From the NCBI GenBank assembly GCA_947495055.1, contig CANLXO010000014.1, positions 1-64,000 on the forward strand: a stretch of 64,000 nucleotides of DNA. Reading direction: 5' to 3'. Both the position numbers and the translations under genes were made by a program. The notes under the pieces are model-generated. The model did no database searches and was not told the DNA's origin. It saw only the letters and a program-made list of their open reading frames with translations. The stretch is from an uncultured Psychrobacter sp. (GTDB taxonomy: Bacteria; Pseudomonadota; Gammaproteobacteria; Pseudomonadales; Moraxellaceae). This document shows positions 9,111 through 18,746 of this stretch, one piece after another (the stretch's first letter is position 1; the number at the start of each line of letters is the position of its first letter).

Positions 9111-9773
9111 ATGGATATCATCTTGGCTTCAGGCTCGCCGCGTCGCCGTGAATTATTAGTAAGTGCCTCAGTAGACTTTAGCATTATGGCTGTGAATGTC
9201 GATGAAACGCCGCAACGGAATGAGTCACCAACCACGTACATCGAGCGTATGGTCGCCATTAAAGCGCAAGCGGCGATAGCGCAGCTTAGTGTTGAGAGGA
9301 ACAATGCAGGCGATAATAAAGCGTTTATTATTCTAACTGCCGATACCATTGGCGTATTGCCTGATGGTCAGACGGTACTGGTCAAACCAAGCGATTATGC
9401 GCACGCTTGTAGTATGTGGCAGCAGATGTCTGACAATACTCATGAAGTTTGGACTTGCGTACAGGCAACCTACGTTTTATTAACCAAAAATAAGGGTCAC
9501 GGCAGTGAGATAGGCACTACTCAATTGGATATAAAGCTAGTAAGCCTGCACCAAATTATGGAGCGTACTCAAGTGACATTTGTTCCATTAACTCAAGATA
9601 TGATGAGCGCATACTGGAACACCGGCGAGCCTGCTGACAAAGCTGGGGCTTATGGTATTCAAGGATTAGCAGCTGCTTGGGTCACTCGTATCAATGGCAG
9701 CTATACCAATGTCGTCGGCTTACCGCTTGCACAAACGCTTGCATTAATTGATGATATAAAAAAGTTGAATTGA
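9111..9773 (+). CDS. maf: Maf family nucleotide pyrophosphatase
   Basis: About 220 residues. Maf proteins hydrolyse non-canonical or excess nucleoside triphosphates to the monophosphate. The opening 'MDIILASGSPRRRELL' is the family signature, followed by 'ADTIG' (the catalytic Asp loop, residues ~80) and 'EPADKAGAYGIQGLAAAWV' near residue 180. A GTG directly before the ATG is in frame, but the ATG gives the standard start. It is ~20 residues longer than most relatives because of 'RNNAGDNKAF' and a loop near residue 130. The dTTP/UTP or m7GTP preference cannot be fixed from sequence by eye. It is placed between mreD and rng, a common gammaproteobacterial arrangement. Confidence 0.93.
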   Translation: MDIILASGSPRRRELLVSASVDFSIMAVNVDETPQRNESPTTYIERMVAIKAQAAIAQLSVERNNAGDNKAFIILTADTIGVLPDGQTVLVKPSDYAHACSMWQQMSDNTHEVWTCVQATYVLLTKNKGHGSEIGTTQLDIKLVSLHQIMERTQVTFVPLTQDMMSAYWNTGEPADKAGAYGIQGLAAAWVTRINGSYTNVVGLPLAQTLALIDDIKKLN

Positions 9774-9834
9774 TAGCTATGGGTTGAAGTGCACATAATG
9801 ATACGCAGGGTTATGGGCAAGGCTCAGCCCCATT

Positions 9835-9843
9835 TGCTACACT
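9835..9843 (+). promoter_or_regulatory. Candidate extended -10 promoter of rng
   Basis: TGC followed by TACACT, about 40 bases before the rng ATG. No good -35 box was found, so read-through from mreBCD-maf may matter more. Confidence 0.3.
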
Positions 9844-9881
9844 AGAGCCTATTTCGTTATTAAATAAAGAGAACAGAGGTT

Positions 9882-11522
9882 ATGTCAGAAGAGCTGCTAA
9901 TCAACATCAGTCCCATGGAATCGCGCGTAGCAGTTTTAGATAGTGGAATACTGGGTGAGATCTATATTGAGCGTCATCATAAGCTAGGTCTCGTTGGTAA
10001 TATATATCTAGGTACCGTTGTACGCGTACTACCAGGAATGCAAGCGGCTTTTATTGATATTGGTCAGTCGCGCACCGCCTTTTTGCACGTCAACGATATG
10101 CAACGTTTGCCGTCAACGAGCACAAAAAAACCTGCAAGCGAAACCATCAAAGACACCGCTGACAATACAACGACCACTGACGATAGTGAAGCGCTAACAG
10201 ATACTACCAAAAGTAAAACAGCTATAGCAGCAGAGAGTCTCGCCATGTCGCCACCAGTGGTGAGCGCGCGCAGCACAGATATTACGCCTGTCTCCGCCAA
10301 AGTGCTTATTCAGCACCGATTACATGAATCTCAGCGTATTCTTGTACAAGTCACCAAAGATCAGCTCGGCAGTAAAGGTGCTCGATTAACGACTAATATC
10401 TCTTTGCCTTCGCGTTACCTAGTGTACCTGCCATCAAGCGATCATATCGGTATATCACAGCGTATCGATGGGGAGGAGGAACGCACGCGTTTAAAGACTG
10501 AGCTGACAAGCCTTATGCAAACGGTCAATCTAAAAGGTGGACTCATTGCGCGTACTGCTGCCGAGCGCGTACCTGTCGATAAGCTAGAGGAAGATATCTA
10601 CTACCTAGTACAATTGTGGCGTACTATTTGCGCGCGTCACAAAGAGTCCACCGCTCATCAAAGCTCAGAGCTGATTTATCAAGAGCTATCATTACCGATA
10701 CGCGCTATCCGCGATTTAGTGCATACCGATACCGAAAAAGTCATCATTGATAATAGTCAGATATATGAGCAAGTACGCCACTTTGCCAAATCTTTTGTGC
10801 CTTTTATTTATGATCGTATTGTTCACTATACCGCAGAGCAGGCGCTGTTTGATGTGCACCGCGTCGAGGATGACCTGCGTGATGCCCTAAAACGCCGCGT
10901 TGATCTAAAGTCAGGCGGTTATCTGATTATTGATCAGACCGAAGCTATGACGACCATTGATGTCAACACCGGCTCATTTGTAGGTGGTCGCTCCTTAGAG
11001 GATACGGTTTACAAAACCAATTTAGAGGCCACTCATGCTATCGCCCGCCAGCTGCGTCTGCGTAACTTGGGCGGGATTATCATTCTTGATTTTATCGATA
11101 TGCTCGAGCAAGAGCATAAAGACGACGTACTTGAGAGCTTACAGTCCAAGCTTGCACAAGATTATGCCAAGACCAATATCACTCAAGTCAGTGAGCTTGG
11201 CTTAGTTGAGATGACCCGTAAGCGTACCCGTGAGTCGCTAGGGCAGCAATTGTGCGAGCCTTGTTCGACCTGTCAAGGACGCGGCTTTATCAAAACCGCA
11301 GAGACGGTATGCTTTGAGATTTTCCGCGAGATTATGCGCTGCGCTCGCACTTATAATTCCCCAAAGAAGTTCACCGTAGTCGCTCATGCAGCAGTCATAG
11401 ATCTGCTATTAACCTCAGAGGCTGACACAGTTGCCGAGCTTGAGTATCTCCTTGGGCGAGTCATTACTTTTGAGGTCGAGAACTTGTATAATCAAGAGCA
11501 ATATGACATTGTACTTGACTAA
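9882..11522 (+). CDS. rng: Ribonuclease G
   Basis: A 546-residue single-strand endoribonuclease of the RNase E/G family; in E. coli RNase G matures the 16S rRNA 5' end. Visible features in order: S1 domain start 'RVLPGMQAAFIDIG' near 50; 5'-sensor and RNase H-like region 'GGLIARTAAE'; catalytic 'GGYLIIDQTEAMTTIDVNTG' with the Mg-binding Asp; 'LRNLGGIIILDFIDM'; and the zinc-link Cys motif 'CEPCSTCQGRG' near 465. The RNase E scaffold tail is absent, which argues for RNase G. Unusually, residues ~76-143 are a Thr/Ser/Lys-rich low-complexity insert within the S1 domain; E. coli RNase G, as I recall it, is about 489 residues. Confidence 0.95.
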   Translation: MSEELLINISPMESRVAVLDSGILGEIYIERHHKLGLVGNIYLGTVVRVLPGMQAAFIDIGQSRTAFLHVNDMQRLPSTSTKKPASETIKDTADNTTTTDDSEALTDTTKSKTAIAAESLAMSPPVVSARSTDITPVSAKVLIQHRLHESQRILVQVTKDQLGSKGARLTTNISLPSRYLVYLPSSDHIGISQRIDGEEERTRLKTELTSLMQTVNLKGGLIARTAAERVPVDKLEEDIYYLVQLWRTICARHKESTAHQSSELIYQELSLPIRAIRDLVHTDTEKVIIDNSQIYEQVRHFAKSFVPFIYDRIVHYTAEQALFDVHRVEDDLRDALKRRVDLKSGGYLIIDQTEAMTTIDVNTGSFVGGRSLEDTVYKTNLEATHAIARQLRLRNLGGIIILDFIDMLEQEHKDDVLESLQSKLAQDYAKTNITQVSELGLVEMTRKRTRESLGQQLCEPCSTCQGRGFIKTAETVCFEIFREIMRCARTYNSPKKFTVVAHAAVIDLLLTSEADTVAELEYLLGRVITFEVENLYNQEQYDIVLD

Positions 11523-11660
11523 CAAAGCAGTTGTTGCTTGCGTTATAAGTCTCAAAGATATAAGCGTCAAAAGTTATTTTTATGACGACTCACCACTGGT
11601 AAATAGACGCGTTTTATCTTGTATTTTAAGTAAAAGCAGGGGCCATTGCCTATATTGTCC

Positions 11661-11688
11661 TTGCAATGACTCATATACTATGTATAAT
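11661..11688 (+). promoter_or_regulatory. Promoter of the S10 ribosomal operon
   Basis: TTGCAA, 16-base spacer, TATAAT, about 265 bases before rpsJ. The long leader fits S10 operons, whose leader RNA is often a ribosomal-protein feedback target. No gene is visible in the 11523-11954 gap. Confidence 0.6.
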
Positions 11689-11708
11689 ACACACCACTGA
11701 ATTACAAG

Positions 11709-11735
11709 AGCGCCGCTTAGCAAGTTGCTGGCGCT
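11709..11735 (+). promoter_or_regulatory. Hairpin at the start of the S10 leader
   Basis: AGCGCC (11709-11714) pairs with GGCGCT (11730-11735) around an AGC-AAGTT-GCT inner stem. It begins about 20 bases after the -10 box, so it would sit at the 5' end of the S10 transcript. No T-run follows, so it looks like a stabilising or regulatory structure rather than a terminator. Confidence 0.5.
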
Positions 11736-11954
11736 ATGACAGCTAGAGCATCGTTTCTAGCACTATTTCATATGCCTTTACTGATTTCCATATTAATAGG
11801 AGATTCGGTTGGGCTTTAAACTATTTTACTTTTGGTCGTTGCTTGTTTTGATAAAGAACAGATAACTACCTTGAGTGAATATTTAATTAAACGGCTTTTG
11901 GTCATCACCTTGTTTTGCAAGAATGACGAAAACATATATTAGGAGCTTGCTGGC

Positions 11955-12266
11955 ATGGCTAACCAGAGAATCCGTATCAGACTCAAATCTTTTGACCATC
12001 GCCTGATTGATCAGTCGGCGCAAGAGATTGTCGATACTGCAAAGCGCACCGGTGCGCAAGTTTGTGGTCCTGTACCGTTGCCGACTCGCATTGAGCGCTT
12101 CGACGTTCTAACCTCACCACACGTCAACAAAGACGCGCGTGATCAGTACGAGATTCGTACTCACAAGCGTATGGTTGATATTGTTCAGCCAACTGACAAA
12201 ACTGTGGATGCGCTGATGAAGTTAGATTTAGCGGCGGGTGTTGACGTTCAAATTGCTTTGGGCTAA
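11955..12266 (+). CDS. rpsJ: 30S ribosomal protein S10
   Basis: A 103-residue S10 (NusE) of standard length, with '[21 protein letters not shown]' at the N-terminus, '[23 protein letters not shown]' with the ribosomal loop, and '[13 protein letters not shown]'. It is a 30S head protein and, with NusB, part of antitermination complexes. First gene of the ribosomal block; 'TTAGGAGCTTGCTGGC' gives an SD before the ATG. Confidence 0.98.
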   Translation: MANQRIRIRLKSFDHRLIDQSAQEIVDTAKRTGAQVCGPVPLPTRIERFDVLTSPHVNKDARDQYEIRTHKRMVDIVQPTDKTVDALMKLDLAAGVDVQIALG

Positions 12267-12306
12267 CACACACCCAACCCATTAATAAGATATAAAGAGG
12301 TTTAAA

Positions 12307-12945
12307 ATGGCGATCGGTTTAGTCGGTAAAAAATGCGGCATGACCCGTGTCTTCACTGAAGCAGGTGCGTCTACCCCTGTAACCGTGATTGAGGTCGATG
12401 CAAACCGCATTACTCAAGTAAAAAATGAAGATACAGATGGCTATCAAGCCATCCAAATCACCACAGGCACTCGTCGTGACAGCCGCGTAACTGCAGCTCA
12501 AAAAGGACATTTTGCCAAAGCTGGTGTAAAAGCGGGCCGTGGTGTTTGGGAATTTCGTGCTACCGAGGGTGACCTTGAGGGTCGCGAAATCGGTGGTGAG
12601 ATCTTAGCTGACTTGTTCGAAGTAGGTCAGATGGTCGATGTCACAGGACAAAGCAAAGGTAAAGGCTTTCAGGGTCCAGTTAAGCGTCACAACTTTAGCA
12701 TGCAAGATGCTACTCATGGTAACTCAGTTTCTCACCGTGCCCATGGTTCAACTGGTCAAAACCAGTCACCAGGTAAAGTATTTAAAGGTAAGAAAATGGC
12801 AGGCCAGATGGGTAACAAACGTGTTACGGTTCAAGGCTTAGAAGTGGTCTCGGTTGATGCCGAAAAAGGATTGCTGGTCATTAAGGGTGCAATCCCTGGT
12901 GCTACCGGTGGCGATGTCATCGTGCGTCCGTCAATCAAAGCCTAA
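12307..12945 (+). CDS. rplC: 50S ribosomal protein L3
   Basis: A 212-residue L3 beginning '[16 protein letters not shown]', with the conserved '[20 protein letters not shown]' loop that reaches toward the peptidyl transferase centre and '[15 protein letters not shown]'. The glutamine in that loop is the position methylated by PrmB in E. coli. It follows rpsJ by 40 bases. Confidence 0.98.
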   Translation: MAIGLVGKKCGMTRVFTEAGASTPVTVIEVDANRITQVKNEDTDGYQAIQITTGTRRDSRVTAAQKGHFAKAGVKAGRGVWEFRATEGDLEGREIGGEILADLFEVGQMVDVTGQSKGKGFQGPVKRHNFSMQDATHGNSVSHRAHGSTGQNQSPGKVFKGKKMAGQMGNKRVTVQGLEVVSVDAEKGLLVIKGAIPGATGGDVIVRPSIKA

Positions 12946-12959
12946 GCAAGGGGATTAAC

Positions 12960-13562
12960 GTGGATTTAAAAACAGTTACAGGTGCGGCAGTTGAACTTTC
13001 TGACACAGCGTTTGGTCGTGAATTCAATGAAGCATTAGTGCATCAAGTCGTCACCGCTTATTTAGCGGGCGGACGCCAAGGTACACGTGCACAAAAAACC
13101 CGTGCCGAAGTTTCTGGCGGTGGCATCAAGCCATGGCGCCAAAAAGGTACTGGTCGCGCTCGTGCAGGCTCTATTCGTAGCCCAATCTGGCGTTCTGGTG
13201 GTCGCGCATTCGCGGCAAAACCACAAGACTGGTCACAAAAAGTTAACCGCAAAATGTATCGCGGTGCTATGCAGTGCATTCTTGCTGAATTAGTACGTCA
13301 AGAGCGTCTAATTTTAGTTGAAGAGATTAGTGTTTCTGCACCTAAGACCAAAGAGCTGATCGCGAAGTTAAGTGATTTAAATGCACCGCGTGCATTGATC
13401 GTCACCAAAGAAGTTGACGAAAACTTATACTTAGCAGCCCGCAATATTCCACATGTCAATGTACTAGGTACAAGTGAAGTGGATCCAGTGAGCTTGATCG
13501 CCTTTGATAAAGTGATCATGTCAGTTGAAGCTGCGAAACAATTTGAGGAAGCACTAGCATGA
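12960..13562 (+). CDS. rplD: 50S ribosomal protein L4
   Basis: A 200-residue L4 with the tunnel-lining basic loop '[19 protein letters not shown]' at about residues 58-76 and '[11 protein letters not shown]'. In E. coli L4 also represses its own operon by binding the S10 leader; whether that holds here is not visible. The start is GTG at 12960, following AAGGGG in the upstream intergenic sequence. It overlaps rplW by four bases. Confidence 0.97.
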   Translation: MDLKTVTGAAVELSDTAFGREFNEALVHQVVTAYLAGGRQGTRAQKTRAEVSGGGIKPWRQKGTGRARAGSIRSPIWRSGGRAFAAKPQDWSQKVNRKMYRGAMQCILAELVRQERLILVEEISVSAPKTKELIAKLSDLNAPRALIVTKEVDENLYLAARNIPHVNVLGTSEVDPVSLIAFDKVIMSVEAAKQFEEALA

Positions 13563-13909
13563 ATAACGCAAGACTTTATCAGATCCTAAGAGGACCTGTC
13601 TTCTCAGAAAAATCTCAAATGCTTGGCGACTCACTTGGTGTACAAGTATTCAAAATTGATTCTAATGCTACTAAGCTAGAAGTCAAAAAAGCAGTTGAGC
13701 TCATGTTTGAAGGTGTTGAAGTCACCAAAGTAAACACTTTGAACGTTAAAGGTAAGACGAAGCGTTTTGGTAAAAGCATCGGCCGTCGTAATGACTACAA
13801 AAAAGCCTATGTTACCTTAAAAGCTGGTCAAGATGTACAAATGGCTGATGCTGGTGAAGAGGTTGCAAGCGCAACTGATTCTACTAGTGAAACAGCGAAC
13901 AACGAATAA
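13559..13909 (+). CDS. rplW: 50S ribosomal protein L23
   Basis: A 116-residue L23, which sits at the tunnel exit and docks trigger factor and SRP. Core motifs '[10 protein letters not shown]', '[21 protein letters not shown]' and '[13 protein letters not shown]' are present. The last ~20 residues form an acidic Ser/Thr-rich tail ('[16 protein letters not shown]') absent from the ~100-residue E. coli protein. Its ATG overlaps the rplD stop (ATGA). Confidence 0.97.
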   Translation: MNNARLYQILRGPVFSEKSQMLGDSLGVQVFKIDSNATKLEVKKAVELMFEGVEVTKVNTLNVKGKTKRFGKSIGRRNDYKKAYVTLKAGQDVQMADAGEEVASATDSTSETANNE

Positions 13910-13920
13910 GGATTACACTC

Positions 13921-14748
13921 ATGCCTATCGTAAAAGCAAAGCCAACATCACCCGGCCGTCGTTTTGTTGAAAAAGTAGTGCATCCACACCTTTATAAAGG
14001 TCGTCCGTATGCACCGCTCCTAGAATCAAAAAGTAAGTCAGGTGGTCGTAACAATAATGGCCGTATTACTACTCGCCATATCGGCGGTGGTCACAAGCAG
14101 CATTATCGTATTATTGACTTCAAACGTACTAAAGACAATATCCCAGCTACGGTCGAGCGTATCGAATACGATCCTAACCGTACCGCTCATATTGCACTTC
14201 TTAAGTACGCTGATGGCGAACGCCGTTATATCATCGCTGCCAAAAAACAAGCGGTTGGTGATACTGTGATGTCAGGTGAAAACTCACCTATTCGTCCAGG
14301 TAACTGTTTACCGCTCAAAAACATACCTTTAGGTACTGTGATCCATAATATCGAGCTTAAAATCGGTAAAGGCGCACAGATGGCTCGCTCTGCGGGTACA
14401 AGCGTACAGTTATTAGGTCGTGACGGTATTTACGCTATTTTGCGTATGCGTTCAGGTGAAACTCGCCGTGTACACGTCAACTGCCGTGCCGTTATCGGTG
14501 AAGTCTCTAACACTGAGAATAACCTAAAATCACTTGGTAAAGCCGGTGCATCACGTTGGCGCGGTATTCGCCCATCAGTTCGTGGTGTCGCGATGAACCC
14601 AGTTGATCACCCGCATGGTGGTGGTGAAGGTCGTAACAAAGGTCGCCATCCAACCAGCCCTTGGGGTCAGAAGTCTAAAGGACTTAAAACGCGTAGCAAT
14701 AAGCGTACTGACAATATGATCATCCGCCGTCGCGCCAAGAAGAAATAA
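13921..14748 (+). CDS. rplB: 50S ribosomal protein L2
   Basis: A 275-residue L2, close to the usual 273-276. It bridges the subunits near the peptidyl transferase centre. Visible: '[20 protein letters not shown]', '[20 protein letters not shown]', and the C-terminal '[17 protein letters not shown]' loop with its conserved His. Follows rplW by 11 bases. Confidence 0.98.
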   Translation: MPIVKAKPTSPGRRFVEKVVHPHLYKGRPYAPLLESKSKSGGRNNNGRITTRHIGGGHKQHYRIIDFKRTKDNIPATVERIEYDPNRTAHIALLKYADGERRYIIAAKKQAVGDTVMSGENSPIRPGNCLPLKNIPLGTVIHNIELKIGKGAQMARSAGTSVQLLGRDGIYAILRMRSGETRRVHVNCRAVIGEVSNTENNLKSLGKAGASRWRGIRPSVRGVAMNPVDHPHGGGEGRNKGRHPTSPWGQKSKGLKTRSNKRTDNMIIRRRAKKK

Positions 14749-14760
14749 AGGAAGAATTTC

Positions 14761-15036
14761 ATGCCTCGTTCATTGAAAAAAGGTCCATTCATAGACGCGC
14801 ACCTGTTTGCCAAAGTTGAAGCTGCAATTGATGCCAACTCACGCAAACCTATTAAGACTTGGTCGCGCCGCTCGATGATTTTGCCACAAATGGTTGGCCT
14901 AACTTTATCTGTTCATAATGGTCGTACTCACGTACCTGTCATTATCAGCGAACAGATGGTTGGTCATAAACTAGGTGAATTTGCCCCGACTCGTACGTAT
15001 CGTGGTCATGGCATTGACAGAAAAGCTAAGAGATAA
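14761..15036 (+). CDS. rpsS: 30S ribosomal protein S19
   Basis: A 91-residue S19 with the invariant opening '[12 protein letters not shown]', the middle '[16 protein letters not shown]' and '[16 protein letters not shown]'. It forms the head of the small subunit with S13 and contacts the A-site tRNA. AAAGGAAG precedes the ATG. Confidence 0.98.
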   Translation: MPRSLKKGPFIDAHLFAKVEAAIDANSRKPIKTWSRRSMILPQMVGLTLSVHNGRTHVPVIISEQMVGHKLGEFAPTRTYRGHGIDRKAKR

Positions 15037-15046
15037 GGTGCTTACC

Positions 15047-15376
15047 ATGGAAGTAACTGCAAAATTACGCGGTGCCGCCATCTCGGCACAAAAAGTTAGA
15101 CTCGTTGCTGATGAAGTTCGTGGCAAGCCCATTGAGCGTGCTCTGGATATCCTAACGTATAGCAATAAAAAAGGCGCTGTGTTTGTTAAGAAATGTCTTA
15201 ACTCAGCCATCGCCAATGCCGAGCATAATCATGGCCTAGATATTGACGACCTAAAAGTCGCTACTATCTACGTTGATGAAGGCATTACGCTAAAACGTAT
15301 CCTACCACGTGCAAAAGGTCGCGCTGATCGTATCAGCAAGCGTACCTGTCACATCACTATAAAGGTAGGAGAATAA
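15047..15376 (+). CDS. rplV: 50S ribosomal protein L22
   Basis: A 109-residue L22 lining the exit tunnel. The start at 15047 ('[19 protein letters not shown]') is the family start; the frame is open 72 bases further upstream inside rpsS, but that extension is not L22-like. The C-terminal beta hairpin '[19 protein letters not shown]' that reaches into the tunnel is intact. Confidence 0.97.
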   Translation: MEVTAKLRGAAISAQKVRLVADEVRGKPIERALDILTYSNKKGAVFVKKCLNSAIANAEHNHGLDIDDLKVATIYVDEGITLKRILPRAKGRADRISKRTCHITIKVGE

Positions 15377-15379
15377 GTT

Positions 15380-16102
15380 ATGGGTCAAAAAGTACATCCA
15401 ATCGGAATTCGTCTTGGTGTTGTCAAAAAGCATAACGCAAACTGGTATGCTGATCCTAAACAGTACTCAGAATACCTCATCAACGACATTCAAGTTCGTG
15501 AGTATCTACGCAAAAAGCTAGATAGCGCTATGATCAGTAACATCATGATCGAGCGTCCTACTGGCGCTGCTAAAATTACCATCGCCACTGCGCGTCCTGG
15601 TATTGTTATCGGTAAGAAAGGCGAAGATATCGAAAGACTTCAAAAAGAATTGACCAAAATTATGGGCGTACCTGCTCAGGTCAACATTGAAGAGATTACA
15701 TCACCTGATCTAGATGCTCGTCTTGTTGCTGATGGTATTGGCAGCCAGCTTGAGCGCCGTGTTATGTTCCGCCGTGCTATGAAGCGCGCCGTACAGAACA
15801 GCATGCGCTCTGGTGCTAAAGGTATCAAAGTTGAGTTGTCAGGCCGTCTTGGCGGTGCTGAGATTGCTCGTACTGAATGGTACCGTGAAGGCCGCGTGCC
15901 ATTACATACACTACGCGCTGATATTGACTATGCGTCAGTACGTGCAGAAACAACTTACGGCACCATCGGTGTGAAAGTTTGGATCTTCCGCGGAGAAATC
16001 CTTGACGGTATGAACAGTGTTTATAATCCGGTCAAAGAAGAGCCTCGTGCGCTAAAACGCCGTGGCCGTGGTGGAAACCGTCGAAACTCAGACAGAGGTT
16101 AA
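15380..16102 (+). CDS. rpsC: 30S ribosomal protein S3
   Basis: A 240-residue S3 with the N-terminal '[19 protein letters not shown]', a KH RNA-binding domain around '[20 protein letters not shown]' (residues ~75-95) and the C-terminal domain '[20 protein letters not shown]'. It forms part of the mRNA entry channel and helicase. Three bases separate it from rplV and from rplP. Confidence 0.98.
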   Translation: MGQKVHPIGIRLGVVKKHNANWYADPKQYSEYLINDIQVREYLRKKLDSAMISNIMIERPTGAAKITIATARPGIVIGKKGEDIERLQKELTKIMGVPAQVNIEEITSPDLDARLVADGIGSQLERRVMFRRAMKRAVQNSMRSGAKGIKVELSGRLGGAEIARTEWYREGRVPLHTLRADIDYASVRAETTYGTIGVKVWIFRGEILDGMNSVYNPVKEEPRALKRRGRGGNRRNSDRG

Positions 16103-16105
16103 ACT

Positions 16106-16519
16106 ATGTTACAGCCAAAACGTACCAAGTTTCGCAAAATGCATAAAGGTCGTAACACAGGGCTCGCTCATCGTGGAAGCACCGTTGCATTCGGACAAAT
16201 TGGTCTAAAATCTTTGACGCGTGGTCGTATGACAGCTCGTCAAATCGAAGCAGCACGTCGTACCATTACTCGTAAAATCAAACGTGGTGGTAAGATTTGG
16301 ATTCGCGTATTCCCAGACAAACCTATTACCAACAAGCCATTAGAAGTACGTATGGGTAAAGGTAAAGGTCCAGTTGAATATTGGGTATGTGAGATCAAAC
16401 CTGGTAAAGTGCTATATGAAATCGAAGGGGTTTCAGAAGAGCTTGCTCGCGATGCTCTAACGCTTGCAGCAGCCAAACTGCCCTTTAAAACTACCATTGT
16501 TAAGCGGACGATAATGTAA
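16106..16519 (+). CDS. rplP: 50S ribosomal protein L16
   Basis: A 137-residue L16 beginning '[17 protein letters not shown]', with '[17 protein letters not shown]', '[15 protein letters not shown]' and '[12 protein letters not shown]'. It organises tRNA binding near the peptidyl transferase centre. The stop and the rpmC start share one base (TAATG). Confidence 0.98.
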   Translation: MLQPKRTKFRKMHKGRNTGLAHRGSTVAFGQIGLKSLTRGRMTARQIEAARRTITRKIKRGGKIWIRVFPDKPITNKPLEVRMGKGKGPVEYWVCEIKPGKVLYEIEGVSEELARDALTLAAAKLPFKTTIVKRTIM

Positions 16520-16716
16520 TGAAGATCAGTGAATTACGTGATAAATCATTAGAAGAGCTGACCGGGTTACTTGATGAAAAGCAACTTGATGCTTTCCGTA
16601 TTCGTATGGCTAAAGCAACAGGTCAGTTGGGGAATACCCATGAAGTCAGAGGCAATCGTCGTACGATTGCCCAGATTCAGACTTTGATCAACGAGAAACA
16701 ACGAGGCGACTCATGA
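16519..16716 (+). CDS. rpmC: 50S ribosomal protein L29
   Basis: A 65-residue helical hairpin protein near the tunnel exit. '[20 protein letters not shown]' and the basic 'RVRIARIKT'-like region '[15 protein letters not shown]' mark the family. It is coupled to rplP by TAATG and overlaps rpsQ by four bases. Confidence 0.97.
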   Translation: MKISELRDKSLEELTGLLDEKQLDAFRIRMAKATGQLGNTHEVRGNRRTIAQIQTLINEKQRGDS

Positions 16717-16988
16717 GCGAAAACAATCAAACAGCCACCAACGCTAGCGTATTGACAGGACGAGTTGTCAGCGACAAGATGGACAAGTCCATCACAGTTT
16801 TGATTGAGCGTCTGGTTCGTCATCCTTTGTATGGCAAACAGCTTCGTCGTTCTACCAAAATCAAAGCCCATGATGAAGACAACGTTTGCCAGCAAGGCGA
16901 TCTTGTCCGTATCAAAGAGACACGTCCAATCTCAAAAACTAAGTCTTGGACTTTAGTTGATGTGGTTGAAAAAGTAGAAAAAATCTAA
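16713..16988 (+). CDS. rpsQ: 30S ribosomal protein S17
   Basis: A 91-residue OB-fold S17 with '[20 protein letters not shown]' and '[20 protein letters not shown]'. It is a primary 16S rRNA binder of the body. Last gene of the tight S10 run; a 177-base gap follows before rplN. Confidence 0.97.
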   Translation: MSENNQTATNASVLTGRVVSDKMDKSITVLIERLVRHPLYGKQLRRSTKIKAHDEDNVCQQGDLVRIKETRPISKTKSWTLVDVVEKVEKI

Positions 16989-16993
16989 GTAAA

Positions 16994-17022
16994 TTGCATT
17001 GAATACCAGAAGCTGTTAAAAT
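16994..17022 (+). promoter_or_regulatory. Candidate internal promoter upstream of rplN
   Basis: TTGCAT, 17-base spacer, TAAAAT, with an extended -10 TG one base upstream of the box. It lies in the 177-base rpsQ-rplN gap and would allow separate transcription of the spc genes. Confidence 0.45.
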
Positions 17023-17165
17023 ACCCGCCTTTTTAAGGATGCTGATTGCGCTTGCCGTAATCGCTCACTTATGAGTAAGGCGCTATTTATACCAAAATGC
17101 CGTCTACTCATTCTGTGCTAGCGGCAGCAACTGGTTTTTATTGCTCATACCTGTGGAGTAACGCT

Positions 17166-17534
17166 ATGATTCAGGTTGAATCTATGCTGGAAGTTGCAGA
17201 CAATAGCGGTGCAAGACGAGTTCAGTGCATTAAAGTACTGGGTGGTTCTCATCGTCGTTACGCATCTGTCGGCGATATTATCAAGATTACGGTTAAAGAA
17301 GCTATTCCTCGCGGTCGTGTCAAAAAAGGCGACGTGATGAATGCAGTAGTTGTACGTACCAAAAAAGGCGTTCGACGCCCTGATGGTTCGGTTATTCGTT
17401 TTGATGACAATGCTGCGGTATTGCTCAACCAAAACAAAGCACCGATTGCAACTCGTATTTTTGGACCGGTAACTCGTGAACTACGTGGTGATCAGTTTAT
17501 GAAAATTGTATCCCTAGCACCAGAAGTATTGTGA
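17166..17534 (+). CDS. rplN: 50S ribosomal protein L14
   Basis: A 122-residue L14 of exact family length, starting '[18 protein letters not shown]'. '[19 protein letters not shown]' and '[11 protein letters not shown]' are also typical. Upstream in-frame ATG codons would add 23 non-conserved residues and are not used. It lies at the subunit interface. Confidence 0.98.
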   Translation: MIQVESMLEVADNSGARRVQCIKVLGGSHRRYASVGDIIKITVKEAIPRGRVKKGDVMNAVVVRTKKGVRRPDGSVIRFDDNAAVLLNQNKAPIATRIFGPVTRELRGDQFMKIVSLAPEVL

Positions 17535-17542
17535 GGTAACCC

Positions 17543-17860
17543 ATGGCTAAATTACGAAAAGGCGACACAGTTATTGTTATTGCTGGTAAAGATAAAGGCA
17601 AACAAGGTACTGTTCAAGCTGTAAAAAACGATCGTATTAAAGTTGAAGGCATCAACATCGTCACTAAACATCAGAAGCCAAATCAGGCAACTGGCGTTGA
17701 AGGTGGTATTGTTAAGCAAGAAGCTTTTTTGCATATCTCAAACGTCGCGATTTTAAATGCGCAAACCCAAAAAGCAGACCGTATTACTTATCAGACGAAT
17801 GATGAAGGCGTCAAACAACGCGTTTATCGTTCAAATGGTGAAGTTGTGGCGACTGCGTAA
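17543..17860 (+). CDS. rplX: 50S ribosomal protein L24
   Basis: A 105-residue KOW-domain protein: 'KLRKGDTVIVIAGKDKGKQG' at the N-terminus, followed by 'VEGINIVTKHQKPN' and 'GGIVKQEAFLHISNVAI'. It initiates 50S assembly. Eight bases after rplN. Confidence 0.98.
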   Translation: MAKLRKGDTVIVIAGKDKGKQGTVQAVKNDRIKVEGINIVTKHQKPNQATGVEGGIVKQEAFLHISNVAILNAQTQKADRITYQTNDEGVKQRVYRSNGEVVATA

Positions 17861-17875
17861 GACACTAAGGGTGTA

Positions 17876-18418
17876 ATGGTAATGGCAAGATTAAAGACTT
17901 TATATAACCAAGAACTAAAGCAACAGATCAAAGAAGAACTTGATTTAGCTAATGTGATGCAAGTGCCTAAAATCACTAAGATCACACTTAATATGGGTGT
18001 GGGCGGTGCGTCTCAAGACAAGAAATTGCTTGAAGGTGCGGTAGCTGACATGATCGCAATTGCTGGTCAAAAGCCTGTTGTTACTAAAGCTCGTAAGTCA
18101 GTTGCTGGCTTTAAGATTCGTGAAGAATGGCCGATTGGCTGTAAAGTAACGCTTCGCGGTGAGCAAATGTACGAATTTTTAGATCGTCTCATTGCTATTG
18201 CGATTCCTCGTATTCGTGACTTTCGCGGTTTTTCACCTAAAGCCTTTGACGGACGTGGTAACTACTCTTTAGGTATTAAAGAGCAGATCGTATTCCCAGA
18301 AATCGAATATGATAAAATTGATCGTATTCGCGGTATGGATGTAACGATCACCACCTCTGCAGGTAATGATGAAGAAGGTCGTGCGTTACTCAAAGCATTC
18401 GGCTTCCCATTTAAATAA
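17876..18418 (+). CDS. rplE: 50S ribosomal protein L5
   Basis: A 178-180-residue L5 that binds 5S rRNA and the P-site tRNA. '[20 protein letters not shown]', '[20 protein letters not shown]' and '[20 protein letters not shown]' are signature stretches. Two in-frame ATGs (17876 and 17882) are possible; AAGG about five bases before the first favours it, while relatives often start 'MARLK', which is the second. Confidence 0.97.
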   Translation: MVMARLKTLYNQELKQQIKEELDLANVMQVPKITKITLNMGVGGASQDKKLLEGAVADMIAIAGQKPVVTKARKSVAGFKIREEWPIGCKVTLRGEQMYEFLDRLIAIAIPRIRDFRGFSPKAFDGRGNYSLGIKEQIVFPEIEYDKIDRIRGMDVTITTSAGNDEEGRALLKAFGFPFK

Positions 18419-18430
18419 GGTAAAGACGTT

Positions 18431-18736
18431 ATGGCAAAGAAGAGCATGATTAATCGCGAATTAAAGCGCGAAAAAATGGTTGCTAAATATGCTGAGAAGC
18501 GTATTAAGCTAAAAGAGACTATCAGTGATGTCAACGCAAGTGACGAAGAGCGTATGGATGCTATGTTAGAGCTTCAGTCTCTACCACGCAACGCATCTCC
18601 AGTACGTCTGCGTAATCGCTGTGCTATCACTGGTCGCCCTCATGGTTACTACCGTAAGTTTGGCTTATCTCGCAACATGTTGCGTGAGCGTGTCATGCAA
18701 GGTGATGTACCTGGTGTTCGTAAAGCAAGCTGGTAA
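18431..18736 (+). CDS. rpsN: 30S ribosomal protein S14
   Basis: A 101-residue S14 of the long, zinc-free type: only one Cys remains in '[20 protein letters not shown]', so the CxxC zinc ribbon of the short paralogue is absent. '[20 protein letters not shown]' and 'VPGVRKASW' mark the ends. Confidence 0.97.
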   Translation: MAKKSMINRELKREKMVAKYAEKRIKLKETISDVNASDEERMDAMLELQSLPRNASPVRLRNRCAITGRPHGYYRKFGLSRNMLRERVMQGDVPGVRKASW

Positions 18737-18746
18737 GGAGTAAGAC

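Noticed and set aside
11431..11700. Rightward 89-codon frame overlapping the rng 3' end
   Set aside because: More than 90 bases lie inside rng in another frame, and the remainder crosses the S10 promoter; no family resemblance.
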